From: Laetiporus sulphureus 93-53
Lineage: Eukaryota; Basidiomycota; Agaricomycetes; Polyporales; Laetiporaceae
NCBI RefSeq assembly: GCF_001632365.1
Contig: NW_024468565.1
Location: forward strand, 145,711 to 209,710
Length of the DNA: 64,000 nucleotides
Reading direction: 5' to 3'
Shown: one piece after another, positions 22,030 to 31,734 of the stretch
Numbering within the stretch: the stretch's first letter is position 1
How the letters are laid out: the number at the start of each line of letters is the position of its first letter
Program-made: the position numbers and the translations under genes
Notes under the pieces: generated by a model
Seen by the model: only the letters and a program-made list of their open reading frames with translations
Database searches by the model: none
What the model was told of the DNA's origin: nothing

Positions 22030-24303
22030 CTACACCCCATGTTTTGTCTCTTCGAATTCTGTAGTCCTGCTACGGGCCATTGGCACCCACGGCCACACTG
22101 TGACAGTAGCACACATTCACGTCAGGAGCGTGGTCTCGTGTTTTCGATGAATAACTGCTCCATCACAACTTCCTGTGGAGTCTCAGGTTCGTATCCGCGC
22201 TATTTGACCGAGAACGATCTGCTCAGAGATCTGCCAGGGATGACACTTCTATCGCCGGCCCATTCATTCTACTCCACTGTTCACAAGTTGGCAATCGTAC
22301 GTGTGCTTTCCCATTCGGTGAGCACATGGACACAGGTGATTCTTCCGCCGTGTTCCCGTCCCTGGGTGCATGGGAGCTTAAACCGGATGAACCCGACAGC
22401 TGGCAGAGACTCGGCTGACTGCTTGCGCAATTGAAACGGAGACGATAGCATGACGAACATTCCATCTGTGTCTACATGTGTCATCCTTGCCACGACATTT
22501 CTCCATGGAGGCCAAGAATGTAATCACGACATGTTGGCGTGTGTCATTCTGCATGAAACCGAATGCTTCCGCTCTTGCATTCGACTTTCCAGGTGGTGAC
22601 AGACGTCTCGTCGTGACTCAACTGAACGGTAGAGTTGTCATTGATACCTACCTATGGCCCATGTAAGCTGTTCCGTGTATTCTCACAATTGCCTTTGGGC
22701 CCATCGGGATTTGACGTTCCACAGAGCATCCGTCTCGCGAAGTGCCGAACTTTTGAGACGGCAGGCTGCTCGATCGATCCATTGAACTCGGTGCGTTGTT
22801 AATCGAGTGGCAGCCTTCCGGTTCCCGCCTTTCCTAAGTGTAGTCGAAGGAAGGTCTCTAGCAAATGAGCGCTACGAGGTGGCAAAATTATTATCGGATT
22901 CACATTGCATTTTCTCGTGAGTATCACATAAACATATCAAGAAAACCATTAAGCGCCATTAGAGGTCTAACCCTGTGTCTGCCACCGCGCCGCGTTAGTC
23001 TTCCAATGCAAGCCCACGAGGACGTCAAGATGTCAATCCTCGTGCTCTCTACCCTTGGACTAGACATACTCTCGGGCGTAGAAGACTGCGAGAGTTCGAA
23101 TTCTCACCCATGTGAGGGTAGAACTGATTTGTTTCACTTTTCAACTAGAATGTGCCCGACTGTCAGAGCTTCAGATCAACGTGTCACGCTAGCGTGCAGA
23201 TTTCGGAGTTATGGGGCTTTTATTTGCTTCCTAGAAGAAGTTCAGCGTGCCAGAGTTCAAGTTTGAGTGACAGAATCCCTGCATCCCACCTGTCTCAATT
23301 CAAATGGCATGTCTTTCCGTTATAGGGCTGGGTTACCATTTACTGCATGCAGATCTTGATAGATAGGATCCATGCCCTGGCCATGCGCTACAAGCCAATC
23401 GTGTCATTCTGAACGGAACTCTGAATCAAAGTCATCGATTTAATCGGGTGAGTTTCGGATACATTTCAGCTGAGCCTTGCAGAACAAGTTTACGTTCGAA
23501 AACAGGTCGTTAATTCATCTCATCATGAATATAGATGCCACTATAGATATATACGCTGCCAGAGTTACCGATCCAGGTTGCAAGGGATTTTTGACTCTTC
23601 CCTGAGAAGTCCAGCAAATCACAATTCCACTCCAAAGAAGGCTTACGCAATTTCTCCCCTGTTGTGTCGATTGACCCACACAAGAACTTCACAGCTGTCG
23701 TTCACCTTGACATGTGGGCCCTTCTGAGGGAGAAGTCTGACGCTGATCGCATCGTGTGAGGACTGCTTCTAAGGCTCTTTCTCCGACCTCGTTCATGCCC
23801 TCTTGTGCCAGCTTGCCCGTAAATGCGGGCGCTGCATTGAGGCTTAAAGTCTCCTAGCTCTTTCCGCCTCTCGACTGTCACTGAACTCTCGCTATCGCAA
23901 CTTGGGTTGCTGGGGAGAAAACTCTCATTGCATTTGTCGCTTCCTTTTTGCCAGAGCGTATCTCAATGTAACTATCAATCACATCGGTCGCAACCCTGGC
24001 TTCGCGGTCACATCGATGTTTCGAACCTCATGACTTCGAGATGTATCTGATTGGGAGCGACCACCACATGCTCTACGACTCGGACTGTCTGATTACGAAT
24101 GCTTGTTAGGGCCGCTCTCGTCCGGGATGCACGATATTTGCAAATATGGTGCTTTGATATGTTTGCTGACGTTTCGTTGTAGAACGCGAACTTCGAAGGC
24201 CAGGGAATGATTCTAGCTCCAGCAATGACCCTTACGCTGCTGTTCCGCTTCTGAGACAATAGAAGCACAGGGTCGATTCGATTCCTGTATGGCCACGATA
24301 ATT
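22030..24303. other. No confident gene; scattered coding-like stretches on minus strand
   Basis: Minus strand 22135-22200 (YEPETPQEVVMEQLFIENTR) and 22540-22640 (STVQLSHDETSVTTWKVE) read like exons and could be the 5' part of the preceding minus-strand gene or a separate one, but I could not connect them in phase. 22700-24000 shows nothing. Confidence 0.3.
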
Positions 24304-24513
24304 TCAATACATTGGTTGCGAAGGCGGTCCGAAGGTACTATTGCGTGGCATCGGCGGTGAGTTCCACCTAATCCGTTCAATTACGCCTCTTAGGAAAAGG
24401 CAGTGGTCTCGGAGGTACTCCATCAGCTCGTTGCCGATGCAGCTAAATCGTCTAGGATAGCGCACAAGAATGTTGAATATTCTACCGTTCGTCAGGGACT
24501 CCCCTTTGCTCAT
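24304..24513 (-). CDS. Small hypothetical ORF, divergent to the 22-exon gene
   Basis: Open from the ATG at 24513 to the TGA at 24304 (69 aa), reading GRIFNILVRYPRRFSCIGNE and LMEYLRDHCLFLRGVIERI. It sits 185 bp from the divergent start at 24698. No family recognised. A second minus-strand frame (24008-24300) follows directly and could be a further exon. Confidence 0.25.
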   Translation of the reverse strand: MSKGESLTNGRIFNILVRYPRRFSCIGNELMEYLRDHCLFLRGVIERIRWNSPPMPRNSTFGPPSQPMY

Positions 24514-24697
24514 GTTCCCGGCAGATGGTTCCAATATAATCTGACATCACAACGTAGAATTCTGACAGAATGCCGTCGTCTACCTGTGAAACAGCCGGAG
24601 TAAGCGGAATATAAGTCTCAATGCTAGATAAGACTGGCCTTGGGTGTGTCCGCTTTCAACGTGCTCTAGTCCACTTGCACAGTAATTTGTGGAAGCC

Positions 24698-27600
24698 ATG
24701 TCTCGTACAGATGGCATTGCCGATACACCCGCAAAGTTGGAATTCCTACAGTCCCATCTCAACAGGTTCCTCGACATTGCCGAGGCGGGTAAGCGTAGCG
24801 AAGCAAAGCGATTTGTAGATACCATAGTGTTACCCGCATGGGAAGAAGCGTTCGGTCCTCCGGTCGATAAGCCCATTCAGAAGGCAAGCAATGATGATCC
24901 CATGCACTTGTTACCTGTCCTGACTATGGTCGTGATAGAGGATTTACAAGTGGTTTGCGAATCGTCGAAGACCCACCAAGCGTCCGCGAAGGAATCAGGA
25001 CGGTGCTGTCACTGCTGCATCCACCCGAAAATCGTCACCAAAGTTCACGGCAAACTTCGTCCTTCGTCGTCCTCGTTCAGTTCCCGCACGCGATCTGTTC
25101 GCAAAAACAATCAAGGAGAAGCTGGACAAGATCGTCAGCGCGTGGCGAAAAGAGCGTGGCCTACCATATACAGCGGGACTGCAGATTCGGGCCCGGCTAC
25201 TGAGCAAGGCCTGGAAGCAGCTCCCCCAAGGAAAACGGGTCCGCTTTCTGGAGGAGGCCGAAGCCATCAATCAGCAGAGAGCTCGTGAAGGGAACGAAAT
25301 GAGGAGAGAAGATATATCAAGGTAAGTTTGGAGTGGAGTCAGCGTGTCACCACTTCTGACTCGTGCATATCAGTATAGCACCAGATTTGTACGACGCCAT
25401 TTCTAAGGTGGTGAAGGGATGGGCTCAGCTGCTACCGGGATGGACAATTAACTTGAAGATGGGTGGCGTTTTGGACGGAAGTGCAGACGGTCTGAGGGTT
25501 TGGAAGTAAGATTTCCCGATCATCACGTCTGAGTCAAACCTCACTTCTATTGTAAGTTTCGACCTCCCATGCGAAGGGGGAGAACGTTACGCTCAATATA
25601 TCAGACGAACAACCGGTTCTTCGGAGAAATTTGACGAGCATTTCGTGGCATTTCTGCGTCATCAAGACCGTGAGTTCTCGATGCTGTACAGTCTTAACAG
25701 ATTAGCTAGACATCACTCGTCTGTAGGACTATATCGAAGTTCAGATCAAGATAGCATGAATAATGTCTCTCAGCTATTGGCTCGTCAACTGTGGTGGGAC
25801 AAAGACGACATAGTGCATTACCTACAGCTGTTCTTTGAGAAGAAGTGGGGTGAGCCTCGTCGATTTATGTTGACAATCTCCTTGATGACACTCATCTGCA
25901 GCACAAGCGGGGGGTTCCTTTCGTGTCCCGTGGGAGGAGATCCTAAGGGATCCTGAGATGTATTTGGATATGGCTGCATTTCCAACACAGTTCACGCTCA
26001 AGAGGTTAAATGATTACAGCAAGGCAGAGCTATGCGAACTCTATTCGCATCTGTACGCAGCGCAGAACGGAGCTTCGATCGCGCCGACGTTCCGTTTCAA
26101 GTCAGTATTACAGGCCAGCAGCGATGCAGAACAAGACGGTGAGGCTTTCGGGATGCTCTGTAAGCCAGTTTACTGATATCTTCCTACAAAATCACAACAC
26201 AGAGCGTGGCAGCAGTACAATTCCGTATTCAGCTAGAAACACTACAATGCGACTTGTTCGCCCGGGTCTGCAAGGCAAGTTACTGACGAGTGCTTAGTCG
26301 AAATTGATAAACTTGATAATTAACGTCTCTCAGTATCCACGGGAGCGGGTGGAAGTTCGGAACAACCGATGCTCGTGAGCGAGCCTTTCCCTCGCGAAGG
26401 GTCGAGTGCGTTTCATGGCCACTTGCGCGCTCGCTCAAACTAATAGAATTCCTACTAACTTGAAATTATGATGGGCAGACGATGGAGATGACGACGAAGA
26501 TGCATCATTCCTTCGTGACATCTTAACCAACATTCCTGACGACAACAGCCGGGGTATCGGCGTCTCTAACGTCCTTCGGCGCGAAGAAGCCGACGAATCA
26601 ACAAGTGAGGACAACGTGATCAACACGAGTAACACCAGAGTTCCGTGTATAAATCGTTACAGTGCTGATGATGAGAAATAGATCTTCATCGCGTACGCAA
26701 GGCGGTCAGAATCACTGGCGTGCCCGGCTCAGGTAAGATATAATATGCAGATTATCTACGTCTGATCAAACCGAAGTGCAGGAGAAGACGTGACATCAGA
26801 TGGGTCAGATGAATCTTCAGAAGAGCTCAGCAGTGATGCGGGCTCAGCTTCTCGTCGTAGCCGTAAGGCGGTTAGGTTCACTGACGTGCCCGACTCAGGT
26901 AAGATAAAACATGCAAATTATCCATGTCTGATCAAGCCGAAGTACAGAAGACACGGAATCAGATGGGTCAGATGGGTCTTCAGAAGATCTCAGCAGTGAT
27001 GCGGGCCCAGCTTCTCGTCGCAGCCGTAAGGCGGTTCGGATCACTGGCGTGTCCGACTCAGGTGAGATACAGTACCTCGCAGGGAATTATGATCTGCTGA
27101 TTACATTATTTGACGGGGAAAATGCTGCATTGATCGTTCAGAAAGCTCAGTAGAGCACCTCAACCGGCGGGCTCGCTCGATTCGGCCGCGCAAAGCAACT
27201 AGAATGATTATTGACTCCGACCTAGGTGTGATAATAATAAGGAGCGTCTGATGCCGTTTCTAATGGCAACATAGAAGAAGATATCACCGACGAAGAAATG
27301 GACATTGCTTCAGAAGACTCGTTAATCGATAGTAGTGGTAAGTGTGTCGATCTCAGAGTATCTCACTATGTCTCATTTTTAGAACCTTTTGTCATAAGAA
27401 TCTCAGCATCCGCCGAGACGGGTGTCACAAACTCTCCGCCGCGGTGCCTCCGGTTGTGCTCGTACTCTAAGTCCAGGACCAGCGTCGAGCAGTTCGCTGC
27501 CATTAATGGTCATGGATATTGACATCGAGTCCCGGAATGTCGTCAGTAGTTACCGAACTGATAGTACGATGAACTGGGAAGCGAATGAAAGTACGTTTTG

Positions 27601-29096
27601 GGCTCTATTGAGGCAGCTTTCTAGATGATGGCTAATAACCGTGGATGTCACCAGTGGGCACCAACATGCAGGAATATGGTCTGATTTCTGGTAGGATTTA
27701 TTTCTTTGCTTTCAAAACCTGTCTGATCTAACTCAAATTCCACAGCGAGTGAAGAAGCGGACCATTCGTCAGTAATCATTCACAGCGGATGTGACACTCA
27801 TCATATCTTTTAACAAGTGCATATACAGAGCGGTAACGACTGGCTCTGAACGCGAAGAGTCACGACATTGGATAGCTAAATCGGGAAATAGGCAGACCAG
27901 CATGAGAGGTGAGGGCCTGTCCATATTCATAAGATCAGAAGAGGTGTCGATATGATTTCCGCTTCAGAGAAATGCCGAAATGCGTGTCAATCGGCTCGTC
28001 CTGAATGGGCAGTCGTCGCGGGCGAAGTAAGGCACCCCATGCCCGTCGGTAAATGGCCTGAGTGGGTTTGCGCTAAGATGCAGAGCTTAATTGGAATCGT
28101 TCCAACGGACTGCAATGCGCTTCGTAGTCTCTTTCCGATCATGGTCAAACTCGACGGTATGCTTCCGGTAAGTAGGTTTGAAGGTTCGAACACCACTGGA
28201 AGTACGCTCACATTCCCTGACAGCGAGCCTCAATCCAAGCAGAGTCCTTGCCTGTCGGTTTGCAAACATGGGTCGATGTTGCAGCTAAACATATATCCAG
28301 CAAGAGGGTGGTGCCAGCTACTTTCACTATGGAGTGGCTTACGTGGTGGCACTCTTTGCAGCCCGTCTCTCGTCAAATCTGTAATCTCGACCTCGACTCT
28401 CAACTTTCACATCCTACGCACGCTGAAGAATTGAGGTGGCCAGCTCTTGAGAAGGGCGGCGTGAACGGTATCAGCCAAGTTGCATTCACACTTTGTTTAT
28501 GCTTCCCGGCAAAGGAAGCCCGTGGTAACTTCACCCTTATGCAGTGGCATTCTTGGCTATGGGACTTGACGTGGGTGTTCCAACGCATGCTTGTCGGGTA
28601 CGTGATGCCTGCTTCATTATCAAATGCTGATTTCTAACTTACTTGCTAGTATGGAAGAAAGACAATGCGCGTCGTCCGAGAGCATTACTGTTCGGACATC
28701 CGTGGTTGAGCATACGGACTCAAGCGTCGCGGTCAACATAACTCAAGATGAAAGCTTACATCAAGGGATTCCTGCAGAATCAGACGAAATGACGAGGAGA
28801 TCGTGCGTGCTGTATTTCCCTCCACTTTCGCTCATGTGTATTTACAGCGCTCGTGCCAAGTGCCCGGTTGAAAATCAAGGAACAGAAGGATCAGAGATCA
28901 ACGAGGGACAAGATCAAGTATGCCGGTGCGAAACAGTAAGTGCTCTCTCCATGCACCATACTGCTCAGCCAGTGATTCAATGCTTGTTATGAGTCACGAA
29001 CTTCAGTATGCATCTTCTCGAAGTCATGAGCCATCTACGAGAGGCAGAACGAAGGCGAGCACGCACGCCTTACGAAAGACCTCCGGGAGGGATTGA
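24698..29096 (+). CDS. 22-exon Agaricomycete gene with homeodomain-helix-like and HMG-like segments and repeated exons
   Basis: Exons 24698-24862, 24939-25321, 25374-25505, 25557-25849, 25902-26138, 26203-26278, 26334-26374, 26479-26604, 26682-26732, 26782-26898, 26948-27061, 27142-27225, 27275-27337, 27399-27590, 27655-27690, 27746-27767, 27829-27908, 27968-28167, 28224-28597, 28650-28802, 28848-28935 and 29007-29096 total 3,117 bp (1,038 aa), all in phase. Exon 2 opens with RIYKWFANRRRPTKRPRR, like homeodomain helix 3 plus a nuclear signal, then an HMG-box-like helical block (DLFAKTIKEKLDKIVSAW to LSKAWKQLPQGKRVRFLEEA). Exons 3-5 resemble a conserved Agaricomycete region (LYDAISKVVKGWAQLLPGW, FRVPWEEILRDPEMYLD). 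Exons 9-12 are acidic/basic repeats. Exons 18-19 (KWPEWVCAKMQSLIG, FTMEWLTWWHSLQPVSRQ) form a conserved-looking C-terminus. Probably a nuclear protein; biochemical role unknown. The exon 1-2 junction is the least certain. Confidence 0.65.
26682..27061 (+). repeat. Tandem exon-plus-intron repeat, period about 165 bp
   Basis: Three successive units each contain an exon ending in ..RKAVR(I/F)T(G/D)V(P/S)xSG and a 49-bp intron. Exon 3' ends fall at 26732, 26898 and 27061, that is 166 and 163 bp apart. The introns at 26733-26781 and 26899-26947 are clearly homologous (GTAAGATA...ATGCA.ATTAT, then CTGATCAA.CCGAAGT.CAG). All the introns involved are phase 1, so each added unit keeps the frame. The first unit has only the 3' half of the exon. 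Exon 12 (27142-27225) is a more diverged member. Confidence 0.85.
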
Positions 29097-29722
29097 TGGA
29101 TTGATGCAGAGCATGAAGACCTAGGATATGTGTAAGGAGATGTGAATCCATCGAAAGTTCCGATACAGGCTGCGTGAAACTTCTTAAGACGGATCCTCAA
29201 CCACACGAGTAATCACATTTGTGTGATTCGTTTTTCGATACGTTCGACTGGCATCATGGCATGTTGTCAGGTCTGAAGAGGATGCTCAAATTACGAGTGT
29301 TCTCGAGTAAGCCTTGATGTACAGACCGGGGTAGGTTGCTTGTAAATATATATATATATATCTATAGAGTAGATAAAGATGGCATCTCTTCGCAGTAGTA
29401 CTCAGAATTGAAGAAGAGCACGGGCGCTGAGTACAGAGGAAATTCGCATACCGTGGCCGCAGAGTCATACAAGTGTCCCCAAGACATATTCTTCGGGCTT
29501 CATAAAAGTTTAAGAGCGTACAAGTACTACTTGACAGCCCAGACTGGAGTGGTGAATCCGCCACGATTACCTCTTAAAGCACGAAGGCGAAGTTCTAATG
29601 GGTACGTATAGTAGTACCTGGCAAGTACTGGCAATAGCGCCGCAGGCCCGCGTCTGCGCGTCGATGTCACTCCCAATCGTCTACTATCCAGATCTCCTGA
29701 AAGCGGTTCCACATACTCAAAA
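29097..29722. other. No gene; short AT dinucleotide tract
   Basis: Contains an (AT)n-like tract around 29346-29362 and otherwise nothing recognisable. Likely 3' and 5' flanks of the neighbouring plus-strand genes. Confidence 0.4.
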
Positions 29723-30179
29723 TGGCTGATTTGAAGGCCGCATTGCAGGTTACGAGAAAGGCCGTTTCCAGATTCTATACCAAAGGCAAGCAACGATACG
29801 CGGACGTCGTGGAGCAAGTTGTGTCTCATTTGATCCTGCTCGTAAGAGATCCACTGCTCATGCTGCGTGCCACTGACAAACAGGTTTGATAGAAGTCGAG
29901 TGAATTGTCCTCAGCAACTAGAAATAAAACTGTGCAGCTCTTCCGCTGACCATTGGCTCGTCTATACTCTGCGTTTCCTCTACCATCTTTCCAGCTCTCT
30001 GGGGCAATTTTCTATATCATTTATCGCCAGAATTCTTGACCGCTGTCGGCCAGCAGGCACATGAGCAGAAAACGCATGCGGAGAACATATTGAATTCTTT
30101 ACTTCCCGGTGTTCTGGTACACGCTTCGTTTATCCTATCCATCACCACGGCCGTATTGCCATTTGTAGGACTTTCTTGA
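29723..30179 (+). CDS. Small membrane protein, hypothetical
   Basis: From the ATG at 29723 a basic helical start reads ADLKAALQVTRKAVSRFYTK and GKQRYADVVEQVVSHLILL up to a GTAAGA donor at about 29842. After an acceptor at about 29938 the frame reads LPLTIGSSILCVSSTIFPAL (a membrane helix), LYHLSPEFLTAVGQQAHEQ, then a second hydrophobic stretch (LVHASFILSITTAVLPFVGL) and a TGA at 30179. The middle junction does not keep phase in my reading, so a small exon is missed or the gene is broken. No family recognised. Confidence 0.4.
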
Positions 30180-30233
30180 CGAGAGTGAAAAGGGTACGTT
30201 GTGGCACTTATCGTTGAGGAACGTCCCATGTAG

Positions 30234-30601
30234 GCTCTCTGACAGAGAAGAGCAAGGGTGTCAAAGCGAAATGCATGATCGACACGGCTCTATACCCGAC
30301 CCTTTACGAAATTTGCTTCTGACTCTCCGCACCTATGATAGGTGTAAAGCTGAGATGCACCGTGAGTCATTGAGGCACATATATTCGCGTACATGTGCCA
30401 ACAGAGACATGGTATCGTGCACGCATATGCTCTGCCCTCCGATTCCGCCGCTGCACACGCGACTAAGCAGCAGAAGCTGCGAGATCCGGCCCTCCTCGGA
30501 AGGTGAGTACTGGTCTAAGAAGTGCTTTTTGATACTAAAATCGTCACAGAGAGCGCCTCGGACATACAATCTGGAGAACCAAACGCAATGTGCTAATCTG
30601 A
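30234..30601 (+). CDS. Hypothetical protein, three exons (5' incomplete)
   Basis: Exon from an acceptor at 30233 reads LSDREEQGCQSEMHDRHGS and PDPLRNLLLTLRTYDR; after an intron it continues HGIVHAYALPSDSAAAHAT and KQQKLRDPALLGR, and a third exon reads ERLGHTIWRTKRNVLI to a TGA at 30601. Phase is kept. Conserved-looking but not recognised. It could share a transcript with the membrane protein just upstream. Confidence 0.4.
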
Positions 30602-30622
30602 ACAATGGCATGACATGTTGAA

Positions 30623-30883
30623 ATGGACGTTCTAGACTCCCTATCAATGCAGAGCCTGCCGAACATCTTTGCTCGCACCCTTCCTTCCATGAAAGAAGCA
30701 GACTCCACTCGCGCCAAGCGCTCTGCACTCATCCGTTCCGTCTTCGTCTCACCGCAGCTACCTGAGACCGCCGCCGCTGGCCAGAAAATGGCCGAGCTGC
30801 GCGAATACGTACGCTCTACGGAGTGGGAGGAGACTTTAAGGAGGATGGTGGATGTCGCTGCCGCGGCGAGCCTTGCGCTGTAA
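30623..30883 (+). CDS. Hypothetical protein, 86 aa (possibly first exon)
   Basis: ATG at 30623 opens an 86-codon frame (SLPNIFARTLPSMKEADSTR, then AELREYVRSTEWEETLRRMV) that ends in a TAA at 30883. The stop overlaps a GTAAGT donor (30880), so this may be exon 1 of a longer gene. Helical, charged, no family recognised. Confidence 0.45.
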   Translation: MDVLDSLSMQSLPNIFARTLPSMKEADSTRAKRSALIRSVFVSPQLPETAAAGQKMAELREYVRSTEWEETLRRMVDVAAAASLAL

Positions 30884-31734
30884 GTCGACATGCTGCTCGT
30901 GTGGATGTATTACGTTTACTAGACCTTGGCGAGTCGCAGGCCGTAGTCCTTCGCAGTCAATGAAGTGTAGGCGTGCAAGCAAGCCATGCAGTGTGATAGG
31001 CTATTTGTGGACGACAAGACGTTTGTGAACGTCCTCGTCGGAGTAACTGATAGCAGCATAACGGCTCACCTGACAGGTTCATTGGCTCATTATATGCGCT
31101 CCGACGTCTTCTTTGCGTCAATTCCATAGGATGATCAATGTGAGGCGCTAGAGGTCCCTTCTTCACATTGGACGTCTGCTACAGTAATCGAAGCATTCAA
31201 GCATTATTCATCGTTCGCTTCGACAGTGACACCCTACAATCAATCTCATGTGGCGTCTCTGACGGAGCAACGATCCTGAAGCGAAGAGTTGACGCATCCG
31301 AGCTTCCGCCATTGGCACCGCAAACTGGCGGCGTGGGCGTCACAATGGTGGGTCCGGAAACGTGCGATAGAGTTACCACCGCCGACCGTGCAGACGCACG
31401 GATGCTGATGCGTAATCTAAGCAACATTTACGTGTGCCCATCGGGTGGAGGGAACGTCAATGTTGGTGAAAGCTGTATGAATGTTCCGCGGATGAGCAGG
31501 ACGCAAACCGAGGGCGCGCGCACGTAGCCAGACGTGTTCTAAGGTAAGTTGATGGATGAAAGTCATGCGGTTGTAGAGACGAAGGAACGGTATGGGTGTG
31601 ACTGAAGGGGACAGGTGATGTGACAAGATTGCAAGCATCTAGCGGCTGTTCGTGCTCAAACGACGCGGACGTCCCTCCTTCGCTCTCTTTCGTCTTGTCG
31701 GGCGATTATCGATGGACTGAACACTTTGTGACTA
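30884..31734. other. No recognisable gene before the right MIP repeat
   Basis: Overlapping frames without motifs. Ends exactly at the left edge of the right repeat copy. Confidence 0.4.

Noticed and set aside
24939..25000. Mating-type homeodomain gene, because of WFANRRR
   Set aside because: Only the helix-3-like motif is present; the preceding residues do not form the HD1 or HD2 homeodomain, and the following HMG-like block and exon repeats belong to a different family.
27142..27225. Fourth perfect unit of the exon repeat
   Set aside because: Exon 12 keeps the RRxR..RKATR pattern and phase but its intron is 80 bp and unrelated, so it is at most an old member.
29346..29362. AT tract as a replication origin or centromeric element
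   Set aside because: Too short and isolated; such tracts are common in fungal intergenic DNA.
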